This document shows positions 1 through 8,203 of a DNA stretch of 64,000 nucleotides, in pieces. Position 1 is the stretch's first letter. Each line of letters starts with the position of its first letter. This DNA comes from an uncultured Kangiella sp. (GTDB lineage: Bacteria; Pseudomonadota; Gammaproteobacteria; Enterobacterales; DSM-103792). The notes below the pieces were generated by a model. It was not told where the DNA came from, made no database searches, and was given only the letters and a program-made list of their open reading frames with translations. The stretch lies in NCBI GenBank assembly GCA_946481205.1, contig CAMLNB010000001.1, forward strand, positions 1 to 64,000. Reading direction: 5' to 3'. The translations under genes were made by a program, and so were the position numbers.

Positions 1-266
1 ATGAGGTTTGGCATCATCGCTATGATGGTCGTGGTGTACAGTAGCTAACTTATGCTAGCAGTGATGATGGTCGGCGCTCACTGCGATTCGACAAACTTTG
101 CTATTGCAACATTGTTACCGTGATGCGGTGCGGCTTGATGCCAGGGTATATCGGGGAAACCGATGTGCTGATAAAGAAGTCATCTTCACAATACCTGCGT
201 TCGACCTATTTCATTATATAGTTTCTAAGTATTGTCACAGGTTCGGTTCCATAAGGAGTGCGCGCG

Positions 267-1550
267 GTGAGTCAACACAACGGAAAAGCGGTCTGGTTGG
301 CAGCGGGTGTGCGGACGCCGTTTGCCAAAGTCGATACCAGCTTGGCGCAGCATGATGCCATCAGTCTGTCGGTGCCGGTGGTGCAGCAGATGTTTCAGCA
401 GTTGAATGGTGGCCGGCCTGACTTTGTTGTCTGGGGATCGGTGGTACCCAACCTGACCTGGAGCAATTTGGCACGTGAAATTCTGATGGATGCCGGCGTC
501 GACCCGACAATTCCGGCGTATTCGACCATCATGGCCTGTTCGACCAGCATGGTCGGCGTGTTTGAAGCGGCCGGCATGTTGCGCGGTACCGAGCGCAGTT
601 TGGCGCTGGTTGGCGGTGTCGAGTCGATGAGCCGCATTCAGCTTGGTCTGGGGCTGCGCTTGTCGGATTGGCTGCGCAAGTTTCAGCAGGCGCGTTCGCT
701 CGGGCAAAAGCTGTCGCAGATCACCGAACTCAAACTGGGCGATATCAAATTGTATGTGCCGGGTGTCAGCAACCGTGTTACGGGTAAGAGCATGGGCGAG
801 CACACGGAAATCACCGCGAAGGAGTGGGGGCTCACCCGCGAAGCGCAGGATCGCATTGCGCTCGACAGTCATCAACGCTCGGTCGCAGCTTGGGAAAACG
901 GTTTCTTCAGCGATTTGGTAGTCCCGTTGGGTGAAGTCCGACGCGACGGCATTCCGCGCAAAGACACGTCGCTGGAAAAACTGGCGAAGTTGGCGCCAGC
1001 GTTTGATCGCACCAGCGGTCAGGGCACCTTGACTGCGGGCAATTCCTCGCCGCTGACCGACGGCGCCGCCAGCATCTGGGTTGCCTCCGAGGAAGGGCTG
1101 GCCAAGCTGCCGGCCAACGCACACAAAGTGAAGCTGATCGATTACGAAGTGACGGCGATTGATCTGCGTAGCGAGGGCTTGCTGATGGCGCCGGCCTATG
1201 CGATTCCGCGTTTGCTGGCACGGCAAAATCTGGACTACAGCGATATCGACATCTGGGAAATTCACGAAGCCTTTGCCGCGCAGGTGCTGGCCCATATCAA
1301 GGCGTTGGAAACGCCGGAATTTGTTCGGACCAAAGCCGGCATCAGCAAGCGTTTTGGCGCGTTTCCAGTAGAGCGACTGAATCCAAACGGAGGCAGTCTG
1401 GCGATTGGTCACCCGTTTGCGGCGACCGGTGCCAGAATTTTGAGCCAGACCGTGAAGGAGCTTGCCCAGGGTCCCAATGGCCGACGCGCGATTGTCAGCA
1501 TTTGCGCTGACGGCGGTCAGGGCACGGTGGCACTGCTCGAATCGGCGTGA
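267..1550 (+). CDS. fadI: acetyl-CoA C-acyltransferase (FadI-type thiolase)
   Basis: Thiolase of about 427 residues that should cleave 3-ketoacyl-CoA in beta-oxidation. The nucleophilic Cys lies near residue 91 in the context MACSTSM. The C-terminal half has the NPNGGSLAIGHPFAATGAR block with the catalytic His, and a second Cys in ICADGGQG. The HPFAATGAR form is typical of the FadI/trifunctional-beta group rather than FadA. I place the start at GTG 267 because AAGGAG at 253-258 sits 8 nt upstream; GTG 258 is also in frame but overlaps that site. Unlike the usual fadI-fadJ arrangement, no FadJ multifunctional partner follows: the next gene is convergent. The gene therefore stands alone here, and the gene name is by family resemblance; an acetoacetyl-CoA thiolase role is possible. 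Confidence 0.85.
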   Translation: MSQHNGKAVWLAAGVRTPFAKVDTSLAQHDAISLSVPVVQQMFQQLNGGRPDFVVWGSVVPNLTWSNLAREILMDAGVDPTIPAYSTIMACSTSMVGVFEAAGMLRGTERSLALVGGVESMSRIQLGLGLRLSDWLRKFQQARSLGQKLSQITELKLGDIKLYVPGVSNRVTGKSMGEHTEITAKEWGLTREAQDRIALDSHQRSVAAWENGFFSDLVVPLGEVRRDGIPRKDTSLEKLAKLAPAFDRTSGQGTLTAGNSSPLTDGAASIWVASEEGLAKLPANAHKVKLIDYEVTAIDLRSEGLLMAPAYAIPRLLARQNLDYSDIDIWEIHEAFAAQVLAHIKALETPEFVRTKAGISKRFGAFPVERLNPNGGSLAIGHPFAATGARILSQTVKELAQGPNGRRAIVSICADGGQGTVALLESA

Positions 1551-1584
1551 GGCGCGGCGCCATTGGTCCGCAAGGCTGCGCGAT

Positions 1585-2328
1585 TCAGTTGCTGGCCAGT
1601 GGTGATTCGGTCCGTCCTTGCCGGCGGATCAACAAGCTGACCCGGCGGTTCTGGGCGCGCCCGGCTTCGGTCTGGTTGCTGGCGATGGGATCAGTGTCGG
1701 CCATGCTGACGGCGCGCAAGCGCTGCGGCGGAATGCCGGCAGCGGCAAAGTACTGCACGACGGTGGTAGCGCGCGTCGCCGCGAGCTCCCAATTCGATTG
1801 AAAGCGCAGCGTGTCGATCGGTTGGTTGTCGGTGTGACCTTCGACGTAAATCAGGCCGTCGGTTTTCTGCAGCAACGGCGCCAATCGGGTCAGTAATGAC
1901 TGGCCGGCAGGTAGCAGCTCGGCTTGCGCACTGGCGAACAACACGCGGTCACGAATCTGCAGTTCGGTGTAATCGTCATGCGCGCTGATCACGACTTCGT
2001 CTTGCCAGCTTTGTTCGTTCATCAGCGCCGTCAGTGATGCCGGCAGTGTTTCAATCGCCGTCTGTCCGGCCGGTTGTGTCAGTACCGCCAACTGTTGTTC
2101 GGCTTTGGCCAACTCAGCCTGGGTCTGCTGCAAGGTCTGCTCTTGCTGCTGTGCTTGTGCGGTCTGCTGTTCGATTCGCAGCTGCGACAGTACAGTCAGC
2201 ACGATAAACAGAATCGCGATCAGAATGAATACGTCGAGATAGGAGACAATCCAGTTCTCTTCCGGCTCTTCGGCAGGCTCGTTCAGCTGCAGGTGATTGC
2301 GCTGCAGAATGCTGGTGGGCAAGCTCAT
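1585..2328 (-). CDS. motB: flagellar motor stator protein MotB (OmpA-domain)
   Basis: Protein of 247 residues with one N-terminal membrane segment at about residues 29-48 and a C-terminal OmpA/MotB peptidoglycan-binding domain at about 130-235 (GHTDNQPI, NWELAATRA, NRRVSLLI). The Asp at position 32 in SYLDVF sits at the start of the membrane helix where the proton- or sodium-conducting Asp of MotB/PomB lies. A Gln-rich coiled-coil linker occupies about 52-85. It is shorter than E. coli MotB. AGGAGAAGG lies just before the ATG. It follows motA by 33 bp on the same strand, so the two form a stator operon. OmpA-like proteins of other systems share the C-terminal domain, but the MotA neighbour and the sigma-28 promoter upstream support the stator role. 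Confidence 0.88.
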   Translation of the reverse strand: MSLPTSILQRNHLQLNEPAEEPEENWIVSYLDVFILIAILFIVLTVLSQLRIEQQTAQAQQQEQTLQQTQAELAKAEQQLAVLTQPAGQTAIETLPASLTALMNEQSWQDEVVISAHDDYTELQIRDRVLFASAQAELLPAGQSLLTRLAPLLQKTDGLIYVEGHTDNQPIDTLRFQSNWELAATRATTVVQYFAAAGIPPQRLRAVSMADTDPIASNQTEAGRAQNRRVSLLIRRQGRTESPLASN

Positions 2329-2361
2329 GACCCTTCTCCTTGGCGAACGATGGCGGTAGCG

Positions 2362-3216
2362 TCAGAGCAGCGCGCCAGCCTGGCGGGCTTTGTTGCGACC
2401 GGTCAGCGCGGCAGTCAGCCGGTCGGCGTCATCGTCGGAGATCGGCGAGGTATCGAGTTCGTTGTCGTAGTGCTGCACAAACGATTGCAGCGTTTCGCGC
2501 AAGACCGCCGGGCTGCGCCGCTGCGACAGCAGCGAAATGCCTTCGAGCACCATGGTCATTAGCATGACCCGTTGTTCGGTGGCGCGTTCCAATTTGATGG
2601 CAATCGGTTTGAATACCAGATTGGCCAGCAGCAGGCCGTAGAACGTGGTGATCAGTGCCAGTGCCATGTTGGTGCCAATTTCCAGCATGTCGCGACCGGC
2701 CATGATCTGCATCATGTTGATCAAACCAAGCAGGGTGCCGACCATGCCGAAGGCCGGCGCGAACGCGGCCATCGAACGGAAGATCTGTGCATCGGCGCGC
2801 TCCTTGGCTTTCATGCGGTGGATGCGCCAATGCAAGAGCGTCAGCACATCTTCGGCTGGCGCTTTGTCGATCAGGAGCTGCACACCGGTGCGAAAGAACC
2901 CGTTGCGGCTTTGCTGCAAACGGTTTTCCACCTCCCTGACTTCACCGCGATTCCAGTGTTTGGCGATCTCGACCAACTCATCAATCGCGCGCAGCGAATC
3001 GAGTTTTTCATCGTGCATCGCCCGCTGCAATGAGCGCAGCATGCGGCGCACTTCGGCGGTGGGGTAGGCGACCAAGGTGGCGGCAATTGTGCCGCCAAGG
3101 ACGATCAACAAGCTGGAGCCGCTAAAGTAATCGGCAGGATTGCTGGCGGTGAAGGCAATGGCCAAGGCCATCAGCACAAGGCCAAAACCAAGACCAAGCA
3201 GGGTCGACACATTCAT
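2362..3216 (-). CDS. motA: flagellar motor stator protein MotA
   Basis: MotA/PomA family protein of 284 residues that with MotB forms the ion channel driving flagellar rotation. Visible membrane segments lie near residues 4-22 (LLGLGFGLVLMALAIAF), 33-48, and a conserved pair in the second half (FAPAFGMVGTLLGLINMM and NMALALITTFYGLLLANLVF), the last two being the MotA/TolQ/ExbB channel signature. The cytoplasmic loop between them is long and charged, as in MotA. I chose ATG 3216 because AAGGAG is 6 nt upstream; in-frame starts at 3258 and 3222 are worse placed. motB follows. A near-consensus sigma-28 promoter lies about 100 bp upstream. Confidence 0.9.
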   Translation of the reverse strand: MNVSTLLGLGFGLVLMALAIAFTASNPADYFSGSSLLIVLGGTIAATLVAYPTAEVRRMLRSLQRAMHDEKLDSLRAIDELVEIAKHWNRGEVREVENRLQQSRNGFFRTGVQLLIDKAPAEDVLTLLHWRIHRMKAKERADAQIFRSMAAFAPAFGMVGTLLGLINMMQIMAGRDMLEIGTNMALALITTFYGLLLANLVFKPIAIKLERATEQRVMLMTMVLEGISLLSQRRSPAVLRETLQSFVQHYDNELDTSPISDDDADRLTAALTGRNKARQAGALL

Positions 3217-3317
3217 GCGCATCTCCTTGCGCGCGACAGCCTGACTGCGCGTATGCACGGGTCGGATGTACCGGCATGGGACAACAGCCCACGCCGAGCA
3301 CTACAGCCCGCAACAGG

Positions 3318-3344
3318 GTATCGGCCGCTGGCAGCAAAACTTTT
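3318..3344 (-). promoter_or_regulatory. sigma-28 (FliA) promoter of motAB
   Basis: Read on the minus strand the site is AAAAGTTT, an 11-nt spacer, then GCCGATAC. The enterobacterial FliA consensus is TAAAGTTT-N11-GCCGATAA, so 14 of 16 positions match with exact spacing. It would start transcription near 3311, giving a leader of about 95 nt before motA. This identifies motAB as late flagellar genes. Confidence 0.8.
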
Positions 3345-3656
3345 GCGCCCATGGACCGGACAGTCAGTGACTCAGCAGGAAGTGGGCCAGCACAGGCGTT
3401 GACCAAGCGTTGCCGCCGAAGCCGCGAATTGCCAGCGCATATGCCGTGTTGCGTGCCTATGGGGAGTGGGGCAGCGGCAAGCGTTTGCCGCCGAGCCGGC
3501 AATTGCTACGTGCGTTCCGCAAGCGCGACGGATTATGATCCGGATCAGCAAAGGGGCGCCGCAGCTTGACTACATTCAAGGCAGCGGCAAGTGCCACTGG
3601 CCAGCAGGCGACTTCGCCAACTGGCCCAACCAATCCCCTTTGATGGAGTAGCGATC
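3345..3656. other. intergenic stretch without a supported gene
   Basis: Between the motAB promoter and the small gene at 3657 I see no open frame with a credible start, composition or similarity. The sequence has loosely repeated GCCG/GGCAATTGC words (an inverted AATTGCC/GGCAATT pair about 65 nt apart) but no clear hairpin with a T-run. It presumably holds the promoter for the plus-strand pair 3657-4957, which I cannot place with confidence. Confidence 0.4.
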
Positions 3657-3881
3657 ATGACTGACCGTGCGGGCCGCATTGCGTATCTGGTGAAGCGCCG
3701 GGACGAGCTGCAGACTCGGGTGGCCAAGATCAAAGCCGATTACGCCGAAGGCCTGTCTGCCGATTTTGGCGAGCAGGCGACCGAGCTGGAAAATGCTGAG
3801 GTGCAGGCTGAGATCAGTCGCATCGCGGTACAAGAACTGGAAGCCATCGAGCGCGAATTGCGCCAACTGGGGGTGACGTGA
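3657..3881 (+). CDS. small coiled-coil protein, function unknown
   Basis: A 74-residue acidic, helix-forming protein with no membrane segment or signal peptide. It looks like one or two coiled-coil helices: [16 protein letters not shown], then Glu/Ala-rich heptads ending IERELRQLG. The ATG at 3657 has GGAG at 3645-3648, 8 nt upstream. The stop codon overlaps the GTG start of the next gene (GTGA, 4 nt), so the two are translationally coupled and are likely to act together. I do not recognise the family. There are no cysteines, so it is not a DksA/TraR zinc finger. Confidence 0.65.
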   Translation: MTDRAGRIAYLVKRRDELQTRVAKIKADYAEGLSADFGEQATELENAEVQAEISRIAVQELEAIERELRQLGVT

Positions 3882-4957
3882 GTGCAGCACGAACATGGGT
3901 AGAGCAGGCAATTGCCCGCATCGAGGCCGACTTTCAACGCTCGGCCGATACCCATCTGATTCCTTTGCCACTGCCGGGTTTTCCCGGCATTGATTTGTAT
4001 TTCAAGGACGAGTCAACCCATCCCAGCGGCTCATTGAAACATCGCCTCGCGCGTTCGCTGGTGCTGTTTGGTTTGTGCAACGGCGATATTGGTCCGGAGA
4101 CCACACTGGTCGAGGCCTCAAGCGGCAACACCGCGGTGTCGGAAGCGTATTTCGCCCGCTTGCTCGGCTTGCCATTTGTCGCGGTGATGCCGAAGAGCAC
4201 CTCGCCGGAAAAAGTGCGGGCCATTCACTTTTATGGTGGCAGCTGCCATTTCGTCGATACGCCGGCCCAGGTCTACGATGAAGCGACGCGCATTGCACGC
4301 GAACGCGGCGGTCATTACCTCGATCAATTCAGCAACGCCGAGCGCGTCACCGACTGGCGCAGCAACAACAACATCGCCGAATCGATTTTCAGCCAGATGC
4401 AGCGCGAGCCGCATCCGGAACCGCGCTGGCTGGTCTGTACCGCCGGCACCGGCGGCACCTCGGCGACGCTCGGTCGCTATTTGCGTTACCGTCGGCACCA
4501 AACCCAGCTTTGCGTTGCCGATCCGGAGCACTCGGTATTTTTTGATAGCTGGCAGCAACGTTGTCGCGATCTGACCTATGCGACGCCGTCGCGCATTGAA
4601 GGCATCGGCCGGCCGCGCTGCGAGCCCTCGTTCATGCCGCAGCTGCTCGATCACATGTTGAAAGTGCCGGATGCCGCCAGCGTCGCTGCCGTGCGTGAGC
4701 TGGAGCGCTTGCTGGATCGCCGTGTCGGCGGCTCGACCGGTACCCAGTTCATTGCCGCACTGCAGCTGATGCAAACGATGCGGGCGAACGGGGAGACTGG
4801 TTCAGTCGTGACGCTAATCTGTGATGGTGGCGAGCGTTACGCCCATACGCTGTTTAACGACGACTGGGTGCGCCAGCAGGCGTTTGATTTGCCGCATTGG
4901 CAGCAGCGGATTGGGCAGGTGTTGGCGGGGGATGCGGCGCCGTTGTTGGCGCGTTAA
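3878..4957 (+). CDS. PLP-dependent cysteine synthase-family enzyme
   Basis: Fold-type II PLP enzyme of 359 residues. The PLP lysine is in [11 protein letters not shown] (about residue 50), the substrate Asn loop is [13 protein letters not shown] (about 78-90), and a Gly-rich phosphate-binding loop GTGGTSAT follows near 190. CysK/CysM have similar blocks, but the PSGSLKHR form and the extended C-terminus resemble the cysteine desulfhydrase (Cds1)-like group better than biosynthetic cysteine synthases; this assignment is from memory of motifs. It starts with GTG inside the stop of the small coiled-coil gene, so the two are coupled. A strong bidirectional terminator follows. Likely roles are cysteine breakdown to sulfide or a cysteine-synthase-like side reaction. 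Confidence 0.8.
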   Translation: MSAARTWVEQAIARIEADFQRSADTHLIPLPLPGFPGIDLYFKDESTHPSGSLKHRLARSLVLFGLCNGDIGPETTLVEASSGNTAVSEAYFARLLGLPFVAVMPKSTSPEKVRAIHFYGGSCHFVDTPAQVYDEATRIARERGGHYLDQFSNAERVTDWRSNNNIAESIFSQMQREPHPEPRWLVCTAGTGGTSATLGRYLRYRRHQTQLCVADPEHSVFFDSWQQRCRDLTYATPSRIEGIGRPRCEPSFMPQLLDHMLKVPDAASVAAVRELERLLDRRVGGSTGTQFIAALQLMQTMRANGETGSVVTLICDGGERYAHTLFNDDWVRQQAFDLPHWQQRIGQVLAGDAAPLLAR

Positions 4958-4979
4958 CGCTGGTGGTTCTTGCACCCAT

Positions 4980-5012
4980 AAAAAAAGGCGACCTTGCAGT
5001 CGCCTTTTTTTC
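4980..5012. terminator. bidirectional rho-independent terminator
   Basis: AGGCGAC (4986-4992) pairs with GTCGCCT (4999-5005) around a 6-nt loop, flanked by an A-run upstream and a T-run downstream. It can end both the PLP-enzyme transcript and the convergent sbtA-like gene. Confidence 0.9.
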
Positions 5013-5983
5013 TAACTGAGCATTGTGCTCGCCATGCCGTAATAGAGTGGTATGCCAATCAGGATGTTGAACGGAAAGGTCACGCCAAGTGACATGCCGA
5101 GAAACACCGCTGGACTCGCTTCCGGAATCGCATCGCGCACCACGGCCGGCACCACGATGTAAGACGCGCTCGCTGCCAATACCGCGAGCAGCGTTGCATC
5201 GCCGATTTGCATGTCGGTCAGCCAGGCAAAACCGGTCGCGAGCAGCGCGTGCAGCAGCGGCGCCGCGACGGCGTACAGCAGCAGCCACGGCGATTGCTTG
5301 CGCGCATTCGGCAAGTGCTGCGCCACTTGCCAACCCATGTCGAGCAGGAAGATGGCGAGCAGGCCTTTGAACAGCCACGAGATCAGCGGCAGCAGCGGTT
5401 CGGCGCCGCTCGGGCCGACCACAAAACCAATCACCAGACTGCCGAGCAGGATCACCTGGCCGCCGTCGGTCAGGCATTCGCGCAGCATGCCGAGTGGCGT
5501 GTGCGCATGTGCCGCGCTCGCCTCGGTGTGGCCGAGCTGGTGCCGTGCCCGCGTTGCCAACCACAGCCCCATGATCACGGCCGGCGTTTCCATCACCACC
5601 AGCGCCACCGTCATGTGGCCGCCGAAACTGACGCCGGCGTAACTCAGGAACTGATTGGCGGTGATGAAGGTGACCGCGCTGACCGAGCCATAGGTCGCCG
5701 CGAGCGCGGCGGCGTTGTACGGGTCGGTCAGCCGCTTGACGACCTGATGGGCGAGCAGCGGGATGACGAAGGCCAGCAGCACGGCGCCGGCCAGCGTCAC
5801 CAGCACCGGTTGGCTGAAGCCGGCCTCGGCGAGGGCGATGCCGCCTTTCAGGCCGATGGCCATCAGCAGGTAGATGGACAGAAAGCGGACGATGGCGGAC
5901 GGCACGTCCAGTTTCGAGCCGACCATGCCGGCCAGCAGGCCAAGCACAAAGAACAGGATGACGGGGTCGAGCAGGGCTGCCAT
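5012..5983 (-). CDS. SbtA-family sodium-dependent bicarbonate transporter
   Basis: Polytopic membrane protein of about 323 residues with roughly ten hydrophobic segments, arranged as two five-helix halves around a hydrophilic linker near residues 148-172 (RARHQLGHTEASAAHAHTPL). The N-terminal stretch LLDPVILFFVLGLLAGMVGS and the half-repeat motifs AATYGSVSAVTF and AASASYIVVPAVVRDAIPEA are characteristic of the Sbt_1 (formerly DUF897) family, which includes cyanobacterial SbtA. I use ATG 5983, which has CGGAGC about 5 nt upstream. No SbtB-like regulator follows. It is divergent from a LysR gene, which probably controls it. Substrate is inferred from the family; some members could carry other anions. 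Confidence 0.85.
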   Translation of the reverse strand: MAALLDPVILFFVLGLLAGMVGSKLDVPSAIVRFLSIYLLMAIGLKGGIALAEAGFSQPVLVTLAGAVLLAFVIPLLAHQVVKRLTDPYNAAALAATYGSVSAVTFITANQFLSYAGVSFGGHMTVALVVMETPAVIMGLWLATRARHQLGHTEASAAHAHTPLGMLRECLTDGGQVILLGSLVIGFVVGPSGAEPLLPLISWLFKGLLAIFLLDMGWQVAQHLPNARKQSPWLLLYAVAAPLLHALLATGFAWLTDMQIGDATLLAVLAASASYIVVPAVVRDAIPEASPAVFLGMSLGVTFPFNILIGIPLYYGMASTMLS

Positions 5984-6057
5984 GGAAGCTCCGTTGGCGG
6001 TGGGCAAACGGGGCGGCATGGTAAGCAGTCGCTTGGATAAGTAAAAATCGATTATTC

Positions 6058-6084
6058 TTATTCAATAAATAGCTAATTATCTAT
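6058..6084. promoter_or_regulatory. AT-rich dyads in the divergent sbtA/lysR promoter
   Basis: Two adjacent inverted repeats lie in the otherwise GC-rich region between the transporter and the LysR gene: TTATT-C-AATAA at 6058-6068 and ATAG-C-TAATTA-T-CTAT at 6069-6084. LysR-type regulators bind dyads of this kind between divergent genes, so these are candidate operator sites overlapping the promoters. Confidence 0.5.
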
Positions 6085-6095
6085 ATGAGGCCAGA

Positions 6096-7016
6096 ATGAG
6101 CCTGCATGTGACGCTGCGCCAGCTGGAGTTATTCAAGGCGGTGGCCGAGTACGGCGGCATCAGCGAGGCGGCGCGCCGGCTGCATGTGACCCAGCCGACC
6201 GTGTCGATGCAGCTGAAAGCGCTCGCCGACAGTATCGGCGAGCCGCTGTTCGACAGTCGCGGCCGGCGGTTGGTGCTGACGCCGGCCGGCGAGGCGCTGC
6301 AGCGGGCGGCGGTCGATATGTTCCATCGCTGGGAGGCAGTGCAAGCCGAACTCGCCGATTTGCACGGCTTGCGCCAAGGCCGTTTGCGGGTCGCGATTGT
6401 CAGCACCGCCAAGTACTTCCTGCCGCGCTGGCTCGGCAGTTTCTGCCAGGCCTATCCCGGCGTCGAAATCACACTCGAAGTCGCCAATCGTGACCGCATC
6501 CTGCAGCGGCTCGCCGAACAGCTCGACGATGTCTACATCATGAGTGCACCGCCGCAGAATATGCCGATTGAGCAGACGCCGATTCTGGATAATCCGCTCG
6601 ATTTGATTGCGCCGGTGGGGCATCCGCTTGTGGGGCGACAACTGTTGCTCGGTGCACTGCAAGATGAACCCTTTATTTTGCGCGAGCCCGGTTCAGGTAC
6701 TCGCATTGCCTGCGATCATTTTTTTGCTGGCCATGCGTTTACTCCACGTATCCGGATGGCACTGGGCAGCAACGAAGCGATCAAGCAAGCGGTGGCGGGC
6801 GGCCTCGGTCTGGGCATCGTCTCGCGTCATGCTCTCGGCAACACGCCTGGGCAAGATGGCTTGGCTCGGCTCGCGGTCAATGGATTCCCAATACAAACTC
6901 GCTGGCATCTGGTGCGATTCAATAGCCGATACCGATCCGTGCTGGTCGATGCGTTCACGACCCATCTGCAGACGGTGTTGCAGCCGGTGCAGGCGGCGTT
7001 GGCGATGGCCAAATAA
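6096..7016 (+). CDS. LysR-family transcriptional regulator (CbbR/CmpR-like)
   Basis: LysR-type regulator of 306 residues: winged helix-turn-helix at about 6-65 (RQLELFKAVAEYGGISEAARRL and a recognition helix HVTQPTVSMQLKALAD), then a periplasmic-binding-like effector domain at about 95-295. The sequence style resembles CbbR/CmpR/RbcR regulators of inorganic-carbon genes. It is divergent from the SbtA-type bicarbonate transporter across 112 bp containing AT-rich dyads, the usual arrangement for a LysR regulator and its target. The effector is unknown. Confidence 0.88.
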   Translation: MSLHVTLRQLELFKAVAEYGGISEAARRLHVTQPTVSMQLKALADSIGEPLFDSRGRRLVLTPAGEALQRAAVDMFHRWEAVQAELADLHGLRQGRLRVAIVSTAKYFLPRWLGSFCQAYPGVEITLEVANRDRILQRLAEQLDDVYIMSAPPQNMPIEQTPILDNPLDLIAPVGHPLVGRQLLLGALQDEPFILREPGSGTRIACDHFFAGHAFTPRIRMALGSNEAIKQAVAGGLGLGIVSRHALGNTPGQDGLARLAVNGFPIQTRWHLVRFNSRYRSVLVDAFTTHLQTVLQPVQAALAMAK

Positions 7017-7040
7017 AAAGCCTGCACTAGGCAGGCTCTT
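7010..7040 (-). terminator. terminator of the nap operon
   Basis: AGCCTGC (7019-7025) pairs with GCAGGCT (7031-7037) around a 5-nt loop. On the minus strand the stem is followed by TTTTATTT, placing it just after napC. It overlaps the end of the convergent lysR gene. Confidence 0.75.
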
Positions 7041-7061
7041 CATTCGGTGTTCGCGTTCAGT

Positions 7062-7667
7062 TCAGTGCCAACCTTCAACGCCGCTCATGTCCGGCAATTG
7101 ATGGGCGATACCTTTGTGACAGTCGATGCAGGTTTTCTCGCCGGAAGCCAGCGCAGTCGAGTGCATCTCTTGCGCACGCGGGCTCTGCCGAGTGAAATCC
7201 ATGTATTGAAAGTTGTGGCAGTTGCGGCATTCCAGTGAGTCGTTGGCTTTCAAGCGGTTCCATTCGTTTTCAGCGAGTCTGCGCCGGTGGTCCAGAAACT
7301 TCTCCCGGGTGTCGATGGTGCCGAAGATCTTGCCCCAGACTTCCTTCGACGCCTGCATCTTGCGCGCGATCTTGTCCGTCCATTCGTGCGGTACGTGGCA
7401 ATCCGGGCAGGTGGCACGCACGCCGGAACGGTTGCTGTAGTGAATGGTCGGCTTCAGTTCCTGAAACACGTTGTCGCGCATCTCATGGCAGCCGGTGCAA
7501 AACGCTTCGGTATTGGTGGCTTCCAGCGCGGTGTTGAAGCCACCCCAGAACATGATGCCGGCAACAAAACCGCCGATGGTCAGAAAGCCGAGGCTGTAAT
7601 GCTTGCTGGGCTTGGACAATGTGGCCCACTGCGCGAGGAACCAGCGGACAGGACCCCAGTTACGCAT
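7062..7667 (-). CDS. napC: NapC/NirT-type tetraheme cytochrome c
   Basis: Membrane-anchored quinol dehydrogenase of 201 residues that passes electrons from the quinol pool to NapAB. One N-terminal membrane anchor lies at about residues 24-46 ([20 protein letters not shown]). Four heme-binding motifs follow: CTGCH, CPDCH, CRNCH and CIDCH. I use ATG 7667 because AGGAGA lies 4 nt upstream. It is the last gene of napEFDABC and is followed by a terminator. Confidence 0.93.
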   Translation of the reverse strand: MRNWGPVRWFLAQWATLSKPSKHYSLGFLTIGGFVAGIMFWGGFNTALEATNTEAFCTGCHEMRDNVFQELKPTIHYSNRSGVRATCPDCHVPHEWTDKIARKMQASKEVWGKIFGTIDTREKFLDHRRRLAENEWNRLKANDSLECRNCHNFQYMDFTRQSPRAQEMHSTALASGEKTCIDCHKGIAHQLPDMSGVEGWH

Positions 7668-7733
7668 GATCTCTCCTGAATCGGGTCGAGTGGCTGCACG
7701 TTCGGCTGCAGCCACAACAAAGGGTGAATGGCG

Positions 7734-8192
7734 TTACTTGGTCGGTTTTGCTGCCGCTTTGCGTTTGAGGATTTCATCGACATCCTCAAAGGTGTTTTCG
7801 ACCAGCGGTTTCGCATCCACTTGTACGACATGGCATTGGCCGCAGAAATAACGCCGCGGCGAGATCTCGGCCAGGAAATTGCCATCGCGATCCTGATAAT
7901 GGGTCACGCTGACCATCGGTGCTTGCGACTCGCCGGTGCGCACCCGCGAGTGGCAAGACAAACATTTGTTGGCGTACTGATCCACTTGATAGCCGTCGAT
8001 CTGGTGCGGAATGGTTGGCGGCTGCATCGAGTACGCGCGAGGCCGTTTGATGTCTTTGTTCTCGGCGTTGTAAAGCGGCGCTGGTTTGCTTTCCTGATCC
8101 AGCGGCGTCGAACCACGCAATGCGTTATGGGCGTTGTCGGCTGCGAACGCGATCACCGGCAATACCAACAGCATGACAATCAGTTTGCGCAT
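7734..8192 (-). CDS. napB: diheme cytochrome c NapB, small subunit of periplasmic nitrate reductase
   Basis: Exported protein of 152 residues with a signal peptide (MRKLIVMLLVLPVIAFAA) and two heme motifs, CLSCH and CGQCH, as in NapB. It takes electrons from NapC and passes them to NapA in the periplasm. The ATG at 8192 has GAGGAGA 6 nt upstream, 11 bp after the napA stop. Confidence 0.93.
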   Translation of the reverse strand: MRKLIVMLLVLPVIAFAADNAHNALRGSTPLDQESKPAPLYNAENKDIKRPRAYSMQPPTIPHQIDGYQVDQYANKCLSCHSRVRTGESQAPMVSVTHYQDRDGNFLAEISPRRYFCGQCHVVQVDAKPLVENTFEDVDEILKRKAAAKPTK

Positions 8193-8203
8193 GACGACTC
8201 TCC

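Noticed and set aside
1..266. Short open frames before the thiolase gene (including a 15-codon frame at position 1)
   Set aside because: No ribosome site, similarity or codon pattern; the stretch looks like ordinary upstream sequence.
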